Source: Rs1 sp036960485
GTDB taxonomy: Bacteria > Pseudomonadota > Gammaproteobacteria > Pseudomonadales > Balneatricaceae
NCBI GenBank assembly: GCA_036960485.1
Contig: JBALXS010000003.1
Coordinates: 57,125 to 121,124, forward strand
Direction of reading: 5' to 3'
DNA length: 64,000 bases
A model generated the notes under the pieces. That model was not told where the DNA came from. It saw nothing but the letters and a program-made list of their open reading frames with translations, and did not search any database. Below, piece after piece: positions 28,533 to 37,188 of this stretch; the first letter of the stretch is position 1; every line of letters starts with the position of its first letter. Position numbers and translations under genes: made by a program.

Positions 28533-28557
28533 AAAAGCCTCTTTTCAGAGGCTTTTT
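28533..28557. terminator. Bidirectional intrinsic terminator
   Basis: A perfect 9-bp stem AAAAGCCTC/GAGGCTTTT with a 6-nt loop sits between two convergent genes (aapJ-like on +, chemoreceptor on -). A and T runs on both sides allow it to work in both directions. Confidence 0.85.
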
Positions 28558-28581
28558 AACAATCAAAAATTATTACTCAGC

Positions 28582-30222
28582 TTAAACGCTGGTGGTTTTA
28601 GCCAAACTGAATTTACTAACGTTGCTTTCAAGTGTTAGCGACAATCCACCTAAGTTACTGGTAATTTCAGACACTTCAACAATAGAGCCTTGGTTATTGA
28701 TCGCCATAGTTTGAATTTTCTGCACTTCTTGACCAATCTGCTCACTATCTTGAGTTTGTGATGCGACCGCTGACTCGAGTAAATTAAGTTGCTCAACCGA
28801 TGCCTTAGCGCCTTCATTAAGCTCATTTAATGGCTGCACCATTTCACGAATTAATAAAATACCTGCTTCTAACTCTTCTCTACCACTGCTGATGCGTTGC
28901 ACCGAGGTATCAGTTTCTTGATCAATGGCATCTATTACCTCGTTTATTTCAGCAGTGGCGGTTTCTGTACGTAAAGCTAAATTACGCACTTCATCGGCAA
29001 CTACTGAAAAGCCACGCCCAGATTCGCCAGCTCTAGCGGCTTCTATAGCAGCGTTAAGCGCTAGTAAATTGGTCTGTTCGGCTATTTTTCTAACAGTGGT
29101 AACAAGGGCACGTACAGATACAGAACGCTCTTTTAAGGTATCTACCGCTTGTGCAGAGCTTTTGATGGATGCTGAAATCACATCAAACTCTTGGGTAGCA
29201 CGTTCAATAAGTTGCTGACCTGTGGCAGCAAGCTGTTTAGCGTTATCAGCTTGCGCTTTCGCTTGAGAGGTCGTTTGATTTGCAGCCGCGCTTTGAGCTG
29301 AGAAATGGCTAACAGTATCGGCAATGCTGCTTACAGCTTGTAACTGCGTGCTGGAGGTTGCCGCCATTTGCTGTACTGAGTTGTCAAGAGATTCGCTAGA
29401 GCCTTGTACCTGCATTGCTGATTCGCAAATAGTAGAAATCAAACCACTAAGCTCTGAACTCATTAAAGAAAATGCGCTAATCAGCTCACTGAGCTCATCT
29501 TTGCCCGCTATTTCTTCATCAAAGCGTAAATCACCTTTACTCATTTTTTTAGCGACAATAACAGCCGCTTGAATAGGGCGCACAATACTGCGACTAACAA
29601 ATAATGCTAACAAAAATCCAATAACAACCGCTGCAATAGAAAGGCCCGCCATTAAATTAATTGAATGGGCACTGTTTTTTTTGATTTGGCTAAAGCTATT
29701 TAAAGTCGTTTGGTTTTGCTCACCAATATACTGTTGAATAGCTTGCAATAAAGCATTCAATGCAGGGTGAGTGTTGTCATTAAACTGGCTAAGCGCGCTT
29801 TCTGGATCCCATTCAACAAAATCGACATTTTTAAGGAATTCCTTTGAATAGCTGCTGCGCATTTGAACAATATTCTCTAACTTAGCGTTGACCATTTCGC
29901 CGTTGCGTATCGCTAAACTATTGAGAATTTCATCTAACTGAGCATTGTGCTTATCCATTTCTTTGTAGAGTTTGACGCGTACATCTCTATCCTGGGTATT
30001 GAGTATTAACAATAAGCTAACCACTGAGGCTTGAGCTAAGTACTGTACCTCAGCGGCAATGGCACTTTGTGCAACATCATGAGTTATTAATTTTTCGGAA
30101 AAATGTGAAGAGCGTTGTAAATTAGTGATAGCTAATACAGAAATGATAATCAGTAATGCGAGTAAGCTGACATAGCTTACAGTTAAGCGCGTGCTGATTT
30201 TAAAATTTCTAAGAAATGACAT
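28582..30222 (-). CDS. Methyl-accepting chemotaxis protein
   Basis: A 546-residue transmembrane chemoreceptor. Span 1 is at about 12-33, a four-helix-bundle periplasmic sensor covers 34-188, span 2 is at 189-210, a HAMP domain follows to about 263, and the cytoplasmic coiled coil contains the conserved tip (IAEQTNLLALNAAIEAA, GRGFSVVADEVR). ATG 30222 is preferred over the upstream start at 30246 because GGAG lies 8 bp before it. No CheB/R-binding pentapeptide is visible at the C-terminus. The ligand is unknown; proximity to an amino-acid binding protein is only suggestive. Confidence 0.92.
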   Translation of the reverse strand: MSFLRNFKISTRLTVSYVSLLALLIIISVLAITNLQRSSHFSEKLITHDVAQSAIAAEVQYLAQASVVSLLLILNTQDRDVRVKLYKEMDKHNAQLDEILNSLAIRNGEMVNAKLENIVQMRSSYSKEFLKNVDFVEWDPESALSQFNDNTHPALNALLQAIQQYIGEQNQTTLNSFSQIKKNSAHSINLMAGLSIAAVVIGFLLALFVSRSIVRPIQAAVIVAKKMSKGDLRFDEEIAGKDELSELISAFSLMSSELSGLISTICESAMQVQGSSESLDNSVQQMAATSSTQLQAVSSIADTVSHFSAQSAAANQTTSQAKAQADNAKQLAATGQQLIERATQEFDVISASIKSSAQAVDTLKERSVSVRALVTTVRKIAEQTNLLALNAAIEAARAGESGRGFSVVADEVRNLALRTETATAEINEVIDAIDQETDTSVQRISSGREELEAGILLIREMVQPLNELNEGAKASVEQLNLLESAVASQTQDSEQIGQEVQKIQTMAINNQGSIVEVSEITSNLGGLSLTLESNVSKFSLAKTTSV

Positions 30223-30246
30223 AAACTTCTCCGATAAGACGACCAT

Positions 30247-30680
30247 AGAGTTTTACTAATTGAATAAGCATACAAGCCTTTGATAAATAATAACTATCTC
30301 TATTTACTGAAAATCTGTGCGAGCAGGGCCAGCAGACAATCAATAACTAGCTAGGATTTACTATTTAGGATTTAGTAAAACTTAAATGCTTTAAGGTGCA
30401 TTGTTATATTGTGATTCTGAAAAGAGCGAATAGTTTTAATTATCTGCTTTGTTTAATCACATATTAGCAGTTAATTTAACTAGAAAGGGAGAAAACTAAT
30501 AATCTTGGTTGAAAATTAAATTATAGTTGAGTATTTAAAACACGCTTAAGGTTGGTAAATTAATAGCAAATTAATAGCAAATTAACCTCAGATAAAGGAA
30601 CAGTGATAGAGTGCTTTTTTACTAAGTGAGCAGAGGTGTTTGTAGTTTTAAAATCAATGATAGAATGTAGATTAAGAGCG
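30247..30680. other. 434-bp intergenic region with short repeats
   Basis: No gene is supported here. It should hold the chemoreceptor promoter on the minus strand and the 3' end of the Rof-like transcript. At 30557-30587 the 11-bp unit AAATTAATAGC occurs twice in tandem plus a partial third copy. No clear terminator hairpin was found. Confidence 0.5.
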
Positions 30681-30926
30681 TCAATCAAAAATGATTTCTT
30701 GAAAGTGGGGATTTTCAATGCACACTTGTAAAGTAACAATAACATCTAAAACAACTAACGTTTCTCTATTATCTGTTTTGATTTTAATTAGCTCTTCGCG
30801 CTGCTGGTTACGCAGCGTATCTAAAGCGACCCCTTCAATGATTTCCCCTGTATTTAGCGTCAATTTAACTGGGTAATTAAACATACAAACAATTTCAATG
30901 TAATCATATTGAGCGCAGCTAATCAT
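30681..30926 (-). CDS. Rho-binding antiterminator, Rof/YaeO-like
   Basis: An 81-residue protein resembling E. coli Rof, which binds the Rho hexamer and blocks its RNA loading. The ISCAQYDYIEI start corresponds to the INCDDYDNLEL start of Rof, and the small beta-barrel pattern (VKLTLNTGEIIEG, LVVLDVIVTLQ) follows. AAGGATAATATAG lies before the ATG. It is a stand-alone gene preceded by a terminator on its own strand. Whether it binds Rho cannot be judged from sequence; conservation is limited outside the N-terminal part. Confidence 0.7.
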   Translation of the reverse strand: MISCAQYDYIEIVCMFNYPVKLTLNTGEIIEGVALDTLRNQQREELIKIKTDNRETLVVLDVIVTLQVCIENPHFQEIIFD

Positions 30927-30948
30927 CTATATTATCCTTAAAAAATTA

Positions 30949-30978
30949 AAACTGAGTAAACAAAGTTTTACTCAGTTT
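30949..30978 (-). terminator. Intrinsic terminator after the LysR-EamA transcript
   Basis: A perfect 12-bp stem AAACTGAGTAAA/TTTACTCAGTTT with a 6-nt loop, followed on the minus strand by a T-rich run (TTAATTTTTT). It ends the LysR-DMT transcript before the Rof-like gene. Confidence 0.8.
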
Positions 30979-30994
30979 ATTATCCAACAAATAA

Positions 30995-31058
30995 GTACTT
31001 GTGGTTATCGTTAAATCAATGAGTTACAGAGCAGCAAAAATTAAACCAGACTGCAATG
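30995..31058 (+). repeat. Second, partial copy of the MITE-like element
   Basis: This 64-bp stretch matches 25374-25437 at about 51 of 64 positions without gaps, including the terminal inverted repeat (AAACCAGACTGCAATG here). The left half and a target duplication are not visible, so it is a truncated relic. It ends 11 bp before the stop codon of the DMT gene. Confidence 0.6.
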
Positions 31059-31069
31059 CCAACAGATAC

Positions 31070-31954
31070 CTATTTACTGGTTGCTTTAGCGCTTTTAACA
31101 ACAAACAATACCCCGACAACAGTGAGTACAGAGCCAAAAATGGCGATTAATCCTAACTTCTCATCAAAAATTAGCCAAGATTGAAAAACGGCAGCAGGAG
31201 GCACTAAGTAGAAATAGCTAGTGACTTTTGCGACTTCACCTTCACGTATCATATACAGTAATAGCAATATAGCCAAAACCGACAAGCCTAGGATTAACCA
31301 AGCCATGGCGGCAAAAAGCTCAATGGTATAACTAACCTGCTGTTCTTCTAAGCTAAACGTGAGTAAGGCCATTACCATAATAGCGCCAACATATTGATAA
31401 AATGAACCGGTTAGCAATGATACATTTCCTGCAAGCTGTTTTTGCAAAACGGTGCCAAGGGATATGCAAAGCAAAGCGATGACACAGGCTAATATCCCCA
31501 GCGAGCTCATTTGACTAGCATCGACATTGGTGCTGTCTAAAATAACCAAACTAATCCCGGAAAAACCTAAGGCTAAACCAATTAATTGCTTGGCGTTAAG
31601 AGCTTGATTTAAAAATAAGCGGCCAATAATCGTGGTGATAATAGGCTGTAGTCCCACAATAATAGCGGAGATGCCAGCGGGAACTCCCAGTTTAATGGCA
31701 AAAAATACTCCGCCCAAATAACCTCCATGTATTAATCCTCCGATTAATATTTGCTGCCAGCTCTGTGTCGTATTAAGCCATTGCGATTTGTAAATTTTTA
31801 TCAAGAAGCAAAAAATCACGATAACGACACAAAAGCGGACAAAAAGCATAAAAAACGGTTCTATGTAGGGAAGTCCGTATTTGGCACCAATAAAGCCTGT
31901 GCTCCATAGCCATACAAAAAGAAGTGGAATCGCGCGGGTCAATTTGAAAGACAT
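31070..31954 (-). CDS. DMT/EamA family transporter
   Basis: A 294-residue ten-helix transporter with two EamA repeats (roughly 8-135 and 150-285). GIPLLFVWLW-type start helix, FVRFCVVIV and the PIITTIIGRL helix fit the family, and the C-terminal lysines (VKSAKATSK) lie in the cytosol. It starts 3 bp after the LysR stop with AAGGA at the end of that gene, so the two are translationally linked. Divergence from gabD-gabT suggests export or import of GABA or a related compound; that is inference. Confidence 0.85.
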   Translation of the reverse strand: MSFKLTRAIPLLFVWLWSTGFIGAKYGLPYIEPFFMLFVRFCVVIVIFCFLIKIYKSQWLNTTQSWQQILIGGLIHGGYLGGVFFAIKLGVPAGISAIIVGLQPIITTIIGRLFLNQALNAKQLIGLALGFSGISLVILDSTNVDASQMSSLGILACVIALLCISLGTVLQKQLAGNVSLLTGSFYQYVGAIMVMALLTFSLEEQQVSYTIELFAAMAWLILGLSVLAILLLLYMIREGEVAKVTSYFYLVPPAAVFQSWLIFDEKLGLIAIFGSVLTVVGVLFVVKSAKATSK

Positions 31955-31957
31955 TGT

Positions 31958-32890
31958 CTATCCTTGGGTAATATTCTGCTGTAACACAGAATTAAAAATA
32001 TTGATTAATGATTGGTTGTTGGAACGCTTACTGGATATCGCTTTAAAGGTATTAGTGTACTCATACTTGTTGCCTAATAGAGGTCGTAACTGCGAGCTTA
32101 CTCCCCATTGTTCAACTAACTGACTCGGCAGGTACCCTAAGTAATGACCACTAAGTATCAATGACATGCGTGCTTCTTGGTGATGAGCTTGGCAAGCTAT
32201 CTGCCAATGCTTCATTTCTTCGAACGGCTCTTGCCCCACTCTAAGCCTGGGAGATTCTACAAACTTATAGTCTGAAAAATCAACACAATTAAGCTGTGAA
32301 TCCGACAAACTAAATAATGGATGTTTGACAGAACAATAAAGTTGCATACGTTCGGTGAACAAATCAGTGGCATTAAGTTGCGCTAAATTTTGCATTGGCA
32401 CCGTAATACCTATGTCAGCTTCACCCTCAATTATCGCACTGACAATAGCGTTTGACTCCATAACACTGATATTAATATTAACTTTGGGAGCCAATTTTAA
32501 AAAATCATCGATGGCATTAACGATGCAGTAATTATCAATACCTAAGGTATGTTCAGCGCAAATAACGTGTAATTCACCTAGCAGTAACTGGTGAGAGTCG
32601 TTGATAGTGTTACGAAATTTTTGTAGTGCAGATAATAGCTCTAAAGATGCGTCATATACTAACTTACCTTGCTCAGTGACATAGAAGCCCTTACGTCCAC
32701 GTTCACATAAGCGCATATCCAAACGTTTCTCTAAATCTGATAAGTAATTTGAAATAGTAGAGTTGGCTAGGTTTAATTGAACCTCTGCGGCGCTTATACC
32801 ATTTGCGTCGACCACTGCTTTAAAAATGCGCAATAATTTTATATCTATATCAGCAAGTTGCCCACTTAAGGCGATTTTTTTGAAGCCCAT
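31958..32890 (-). CDS. LysR family transcriptional regulator
   Basis: An N-terminal winged helix (about 15-75; ISAAEVQLNLANSTISNYLSDLEKRL) and a periplasmic-binding-type effector domain from about 95. Two adjacent ATGs are possible; the second at 32890 is 4 bp from GGAGG and is preferred. It is divergent from gabD, with a palindrome in the shared 170-bp region, so it may control gabD-gabT, itself, and the downstream DMT gene. Effector unknown. Confidence 0.9.
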   Translation of the reverse strand: MGFKKIALSGQLADIDIKLLRIFKAVVDANGISAAEVQLNLANSTISNYLSDLEKRLDMRLCERGRKGFYVTEQGKLVYDASLELLSALQKFRNTINDSHQLLLGELHVICAEHTLGIDNYCIVNAIDDFLKLAPKVNINISVMESNAIVSAIIEGEADIGITVPMQNLAQLNATDLFTERMQLYCSVKHPLFSLSDSQLNCVDFSDYKFVESPRLRVGQEPFEEMKHWQIACQAHHQEARMSLILSGHYLGYLPSQLVEQWGVSSQLRPLLGNKYEYTNTFKAISSKRSNNQSLINIFNSVLQQNITQG

Positions 32891-32915
32891 CATACCTCCA
32901 AATAATTACATTTGC

Positions 32916-32929
32916 TTATCCAATGATAA
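32916..32929. promoter_or_regulatory. Candidate LysR-type operator between lysR and gabD
   Basis: TTATC-CAAT-GATAA is an inverted repeat fitting the T-N11-A core of LysR boxes. It lies 26 bp upstream of the lysR start in the shared divergent promoter region. Confidence 0.45.
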
Positions 32930-33061
32930 ACCTTTAAATAGTTTTATATAAACAAGAATAAAAATATTTTATAAAGGCGTCAATAAACATTTAAATATAA
33001 ACGTCATTTTGTGAGTTTTCTTTATTGAAGTTAACTACAGGAACGCATAACGGAGTCAAAC

Positions 33062-34549
33062 ATGAGTCAGCAACTTATTAATAAGCTACAAGATCCACAG
33101 TTACTTAAGCAGCAAGCTTTTATCGATGGTCAATGGGTGGATGCGAAAGATAACACTACTTTTGACGTCATCGATCCTGCAACAGAACACGTACTCGCAA
33201 AAGTGGCTAATCTAGGCGCGGAACAAACAGCGCAAGCCATTGATAGTGCTTATGCTGCGATGTGCGAATGGCGCGCTAAAACACCTAAGCATCGCAGCGA
33301 AGTACTCGAAAAATGGTTTGCTTTAATAATAGCTAATACCGAAGATTTAGCGATCATCATGAGTGCTGAAAACGGAAAATCGTTAGCAGAATCACGCGGT
33401 GAGGTGGCTTATAGTGCTTCGTTCCTCAAGTGGTTCGCAGAAGAAGGGAAGCGAGTATACGGCGATATAGTGCCTACTGCACAAACCGACCGTCGCGGAA
33501 TTGTGGTTAAGCAACCTATTGGTGTGGTTGCGGCTATCACACCGTGGAATTTCCCTAGTGCAATGATCACCCGCAAAGTAGCCCCAGCGCTGGCAGTAGG
33601 TTGTGCTGTAGTGTTAAAGCCCGCCGCCGAAACGCCTCTTTCAGCGCTAGCATTAGCTGAACTTGCTACGCGTGCAGGTTTGCCTGCTGGCCTTTTAAAT
33701 ATAGTCACAGGTGAAGATGCTGTGGCAATTGGCGCAGAGCTGACCTCCAATTCAATCGTAAAAAAATTGACCTTCACGGGCTCTACACCAGTTGGTAAAA
33801 TATTGATGGCGCAATGCGCTGCAACGGTAAAACGTACTTCAATGGAGCTAGGAGGCAATGCGCCAATCATTATCTTTGATGATGCAGATCTGGATTTAGT
33901 TATGCCGGGGATTATTAATGCGAAATTTCGCAACAGTGGCCAAACGTGTATCAGTGCTAATAGATTAATCGTACAAGAAGGTATTTACGCTGAATTTGTA
34001 GAAAGATTAAAAGCTGCCACACAAACATTTTCCTTTGGCGCTTTCACAGAAGAAGCTAGTACCCATGGACCGCTGATCACAGCCAAGGCTGTTATAGGTC
34101 TAGATAAAAAAGTACAGCAGGCGGTAGCCCAAGGAGCGAATGTTGTTTGTGGTGGAGAAATAACGAAAGGTGCAGGGTATTTCTACCCGCCGACAATACT
34201 GACCAACCTAAATGATAGTATGACTATTTTTAAAGAAGAAATTTTTGGTCCTGTTGCGGCAATATACAAATTCAGCACACAAGAACAAGCCGTTAAAATG
34301 GCTAACGATACTCAATTTGGACTAGCCGCTTATTTTTATACAGAGAGTATGCGTAGAAGTTGGAGTGTTTCAGAAGCCTTAGAATATGGCATGGTCGGTG
34401 TCAACGAAACAGCTATTAGTGCTGAAATGGTGCCTTTTGGTGGCGTTAAAGAATCGGGACAGGGCAGAGAAGGTTCAAAGTATGGACTAGATGACTATTT
34501 AGAAATTAAGTATATCTGTATGGGTGCATTAAACGAGAAAAGCGCGTAG
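33062..34549 (+). CDS. gabD: Succinate-semialdehyde dehydrogenase
   Basis: An aldehyde dehydrogenase that oxidises succinic semialdehyde to succinate, the last step of GABA breakdown. Catalytic Glu262 lies in MELGGNAP and Cys296 in NSGQTCISANR. TPWNFPSAMITRKVAPALA is the cofactor-binding stretch and the C-terminal KESGQGREGSKYGLDDYLE is a GabD signature. 495 residues. gabT follows 108 bp downstream in the same direction, which supports the GABA role rather than glutarate semialdehyde, though related substrates cannot be excluded. Confidence 0.92.
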   Translation: MSQQLINKLQDPQLLKQQAFIDGQWVDAKDNTTFDVIDPATEHVLAKVANLGAEQTAQAIDSAYAAMCEWRAKTPKHRSEVLEKWFALIIANTEDLAIIMSAENGKSLAESRGEVAYSASFLKWFAEEGKRVYGDIVPTAQTDRRGIVVKQPIGVVAAITPWNFPSAMITRKVAPALAVGCAVVLKPAAETPLSALALAELATRAGLPAGLLNIVTGEDAVAIGAELTSNSIVKKLTFTGSTPVGKILMAQCAATVKRTSMELGGNAPIIIFDDADLDLVMPGIINAKFRNSGQTCISANRLIVQEGIYAEFVERLKAATQTFSFGAFTEEASTHGPLITAKAVIGLDKKVQQAVAQGANVVCGGEITKGAGYFYPPTILTNLNDSMTIFKEEIFGPVAAIYKFSTQEQAVKMANDTQFGLAAYFYTESMRRSWSVSEALEYGMVGVNETAISAEMVPFGGVKESGQGREGSKYGLDDYLEIKYICMGALNEKSA

Positions 34550-34657
34550 CGATATTTTCCTGTTATCTAGATCAACTATCTGTGCTAACTATTAGATAAA
34601 TTAAGAATAAGAATATTAAAGCTGTCTTCAGTTTTAATAATAATGAAGGAAATAATC

Positions 34658-35950
34658 ATGAATAACGAACAATTACAACAGCGTAAAAATAAAGTCATCG
34701 CCCGTGGGCAAGGTAACCTATATCCCGTTTACGTAGAAAGAGCATTGGGCTCAGAATTATGGGATGTTGAAGGAAAGCGCTTTATTGATTTAGGCGCTGG
34801 TATTGCTGTGTGTAATACCGGTCACAGTCATCCTAAAATAGTGGCTGCTGCAAAAGAGCAACTTGATAAGTTCAGTCATACTTGTGTCATGGTAAATCCT
34901 TATGAAGTAGCGGTAGAACTGGCTGAAAAACTGGTAGAGATAGCACCAGGGGAAAGTGAGAAAAAAGCGATATACGTATCAACAGGTGCAGAAGCAGTAG
35001 AGAACTGCGTTAAAATAGCGCGCGCATATACTGGCCGCAGAGGCGTTATCGCGTTTAACGGCAGCTTTCACGGCCGTACGAATCTTACGATGGCACTAAC
35101 CGGTAAAATATCGCCTTATAAAAACTTATTTGGTCCATTTCCTGGAGAAATTTTTCACGCGCCTTATCCAATTGATTTACATGATATTAGTGTTAAAGAT
35201 TCACTTAAGGCATTAGATAACTTGTTTAAAGTTGATATAGCACCTTCTGATGTTGCAGCGATTATTGTTGAACCTGTACAAGGTGAGGGTGGGTTTTACG
35301 CCGCTCCCAAGGCCTTTTTGCAAGCACTTCGCAAGCTGTGTGATCAACATGGTATTATGTTAGTGGGCGATGAAATACAAACAGGCTTTGGACGTACCGG
35401 TAAAATGTTTAGTTTAGAGCATGCAGGCGTTGAACCTGATCTAATGACAATGGCTAAAGGAATTGCCGGTGGTTTTCCGCTGGCGGCTGTAGTCGGTAAA
35501 AGTGAAATAATGGATGCGCCTTTACCAGGTGGTTTAGGTGGAACTTATGCAGGATCGCCAGTGGCTTGTGCCGCGGCGCTAGCAGTGCTTGAAATAATAG
35601 AGGACGAAAATTTAATTTCACGTGCTCAAACAATTGGTGATATGTTCAACCATTCTCTAAGTGCTTTACAAGCACAGTACCCTTCTTTAATCAGCGAAGT
35701 GCGTAATCAAGGCGCTATGATTGCGATGGAGTTAATGCACGATGGAGATGTTGAACAACCTAATACACAGCTAACGCAAGCGATTATTGCCGGTGCCGCG
35801 GAGCAAGGGCTAGTGCTCTTAGCTTGTGGTTTTTACAGTAATGTGATTAGATTTTTACCAGCTTTAACCATGAGTGATGCACTGGTTAATGAGGGTTTAG
35901 ATAGCTTCGCTGACTTATTTAAAAAAGTGGTTAAAACGGCTGCTGTTTAA
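34658..35950 (+). CDS. gabT: 4-aminobutyrate--2-oxoglutarate transaminase
   Basis: A class III PLP aminotransferase that converts GABA to succinic semialdehyde. Lys267 in MTMAKGIAGGFP binds PLP, DEIQTGFGRTG precedes it, and the N-terminal LWDVEGKRFIDLGAGIAV is typical. Start ATG 34658 is chosen because AAGGAA lies 6 bp upstream; ATG 34643 would place that site inside the gene. With gabD it forms the complete GABA shunt from GABA to succinate. The length of 430 residues is normal. Confidence 0.92.
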   Translation: MNNEQLQQRKNKVIARGQGNLYPVYVERALGSELWDVEGKRFIDLGAGIAVCNTGHSHPKIVAAAKEQLDKFSHTCVMVNPYEVAVELAEKLVEIAPGESEKKAIYVSTGAEAVENCVKIARAYTGRRGVIAFNGSFHGRTNLTMALTGKISPYKNLFGPFPGEIFHAPYPIDLHDISVKDSLKALDNLFKVDIAPSDVAAIIVEPVQGEGGFYAAPKAFLQALRKLCDQHGIMLVGDEIQTGFGRTGKMFSLEHAGVEPDLMTMAKGIAGGFPLAAVVGKSEIMDAPLPGGLGGTYAGSPVACAAALAVLEIIEDENLISRAQTIGDMFNHSLSALQAQYPSLISEVRNQGAMIAMELMHDGDVEQPNTQLTQAIIAGAAEQGLVLLACGFYSNVIRFLPALTMSDALVNEGLDSFADLFKKVVKTAAV

Positions 35951-36041
35951 CAATAATTCTAACTTAGCAGTTATCCAACTGTCGATTTTGATGGTGTTAG
36001 CTGCTGGTGGATTATCTCTATTACAAAGCGATTTTTAAATA

Positions 36042-36082
36042 AAACAACTATTTAGCTAGCAGCTTATGCTAAATAGTTGTTT
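36042..36082. terminator. Long hairpin between gabT and the cyclotransferase-like gene
   Basis: A perfect 15-bp stem AAACAACTATTTAGC/GCTAAATAGTTGTTT with an 11-nt loop lies between convergent genes. On the minus strand it is followed by a T-rich run, so it is a good terminator there; on the plus strand the T tract is short. Confidence 0.75.
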
Positions 36083-36095
36083 GTGATATAAAGAT

Positions 36096-36545
36096 TTAAA
36101 AACCTTTGAAATCAGAGTTGTTGTTAGTTTCTTGCTTATAGTTTAACCAGTGGCCGTGGTGGATAGCAATGTTGTTTATTAACTCTTGGTTGTAAATATA
36201 AGTCCAAACATTGATATTATCTATCGCATACTTGGCCGGCGAAATTAGAGAAACTTTTTCTCTAATGTACAAAGATTGCTGTAGATTGCCTGCATCATAT
36301 CTCTCAAAGTGATCGAGTGTTTCTAGTACTGTACTATCGGTTACCTTGAATAGTTCCCCATGTACAACCCCTTCGCCTTGAACGCAGGCAGGGTATTGGC
36401 CCATATCAAATAAATTGCCTGTTATAGTGCAGTTGTCAACAAATTCAAGTTTCGCGCTCAATTTTAAGCTGATGTGTGGATACTCGCCTCTTTGTAAAGA
36501 GCCGTAAAACATAATTAAATCATTTTTAGCAATCGCTGTAGTCAT
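36096..36545 (-). CDS. Gamma-glutamylcyclotransferase-like protein (AIG2/GGCT fold)
   Basis: A 149-residue GGCT-fold protein. FYGSLQRGE near residue 13 is the substrate-binding YGSL loop, and LDHFERYD holds the catalytic Glu. Members cleave gamma-glutamyl amino acids or gamma-glutamylamines to 5-oxoproline, or have other roles. Next to gabDT, a function in gamma-glutamyl-GABA or putrescine metabolism is imaginable but unproven. It faces gabT across a strong hairpin. Confidence 0.78.
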   Translation of the reverse strand: MTTAIAKNDLIMFYGSLQRGEYPHISLKLSAKLEFVDNCTITGNLFDMGQYPACVQGEGVVHGELFKVTDSTVLETLDHFERYDAGNLQQSLYIREKVSLISPAKYAIDNINVWTYIYNQELINNIAIHHGHWLNYKQETNNNSDFKGF

Positions 36546-36750
36546 GTAAATCGATCCATCAAAAAATTAACAAAAAAGTGCAATTTGCCTACAATGGAAT
36601 AGGCCAAGTACTCAATATAGTAAAGGGGATTTTAATCGCGTTGAAACTGTTAAGCGATAGCGGTTTCAGACTTTAAAAGGGCTAAAACTGACAAACGGCT
36701 ACATAAATAAGTGTTAGCTGTTAAACCTTAGGTTTCGAGAGCCTCTGAGT

Positions 36751-37143
36751 TTAAGCTAAATAGCTTTGAATCAACGGTAAATAAATTAACAACCAAGTGA
36801 TAGCGGCTAACAACAAACTGATGAAAACAGCTGCAGATCCCATATCCTTAGCTGCTTTACTGAGTATATGAAACTCTTTGCCAAAGCGATCAACAATTGC
36901 TTCAATAGCAGAATTTAAAATTTCCACAATGACGATAAAACCAACACTAAAAATAAGTACTGCTTTTTCTAAGTTTGAAACGTTACTAGTTAGCGCAATA
37001 ATTGTGGCGATAATAAATAACAGGGTTTCTTGCCTGAAAGCAGCTTCGTTTTTCCAAGCATAAGTAATCCCCTGGCATGAATAACCAATAGCTTTTATGA
37101 CTCTTTTAAGACCCGTTGCAGGTGGTGGTATTTTATTGCTCAT
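36751..37143 (-). CDS. dgkA: Diacylglycerol kinase
   Basis: A 130-residue trimeric membrane enzyme that phosphorylates diacylglycerol, recycling lipid from osmoregulated glucan synthesis. Three membrane helices are visible at about 33-50, 57-77 and 101-123. The active-site segment VEILNSAIEAIVDR and KAAKDMGSAAV follow the prokaryotic consensus, and NEAAFRQE is the N-terminal catalytic-site loop. Length is slightly above the E. coli enzyme. It follows rlmG on the same strand after 45 bp. Confidence 0.93.
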   Translation of the reverse strand: MSNKIPPPATGLKRVIKAIGYSCQGITYAWKNEAAFRQETLLFIIATIIALTSNVSNLEKAVLIFSVGFIVIVEILNSAIEAIVDRFGKEFHILSKAAKDMGSAAVFISLLLAAITWLLIYLPLIQSYLA

Positions 37144-37188
37144 TTTGTACTCTAATATTAAGAAATGGAGTGAATTTATTAATGGCAG

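Noticed and set aside
30560..30745. 61-codon minus-strand ORF overlapping the Rof-like gene
   Set aside because: Its frame overlaps the coding end of the better supported Rof-like protein and has no ribosome site of its own.
33409..33933. 174-codon ORF on the minus strand inside gabD
   Set aside because: It is antisense to conserved aldehyde dehydrogenase sequence and shows no family signature or ribosome site; a shadow frame.
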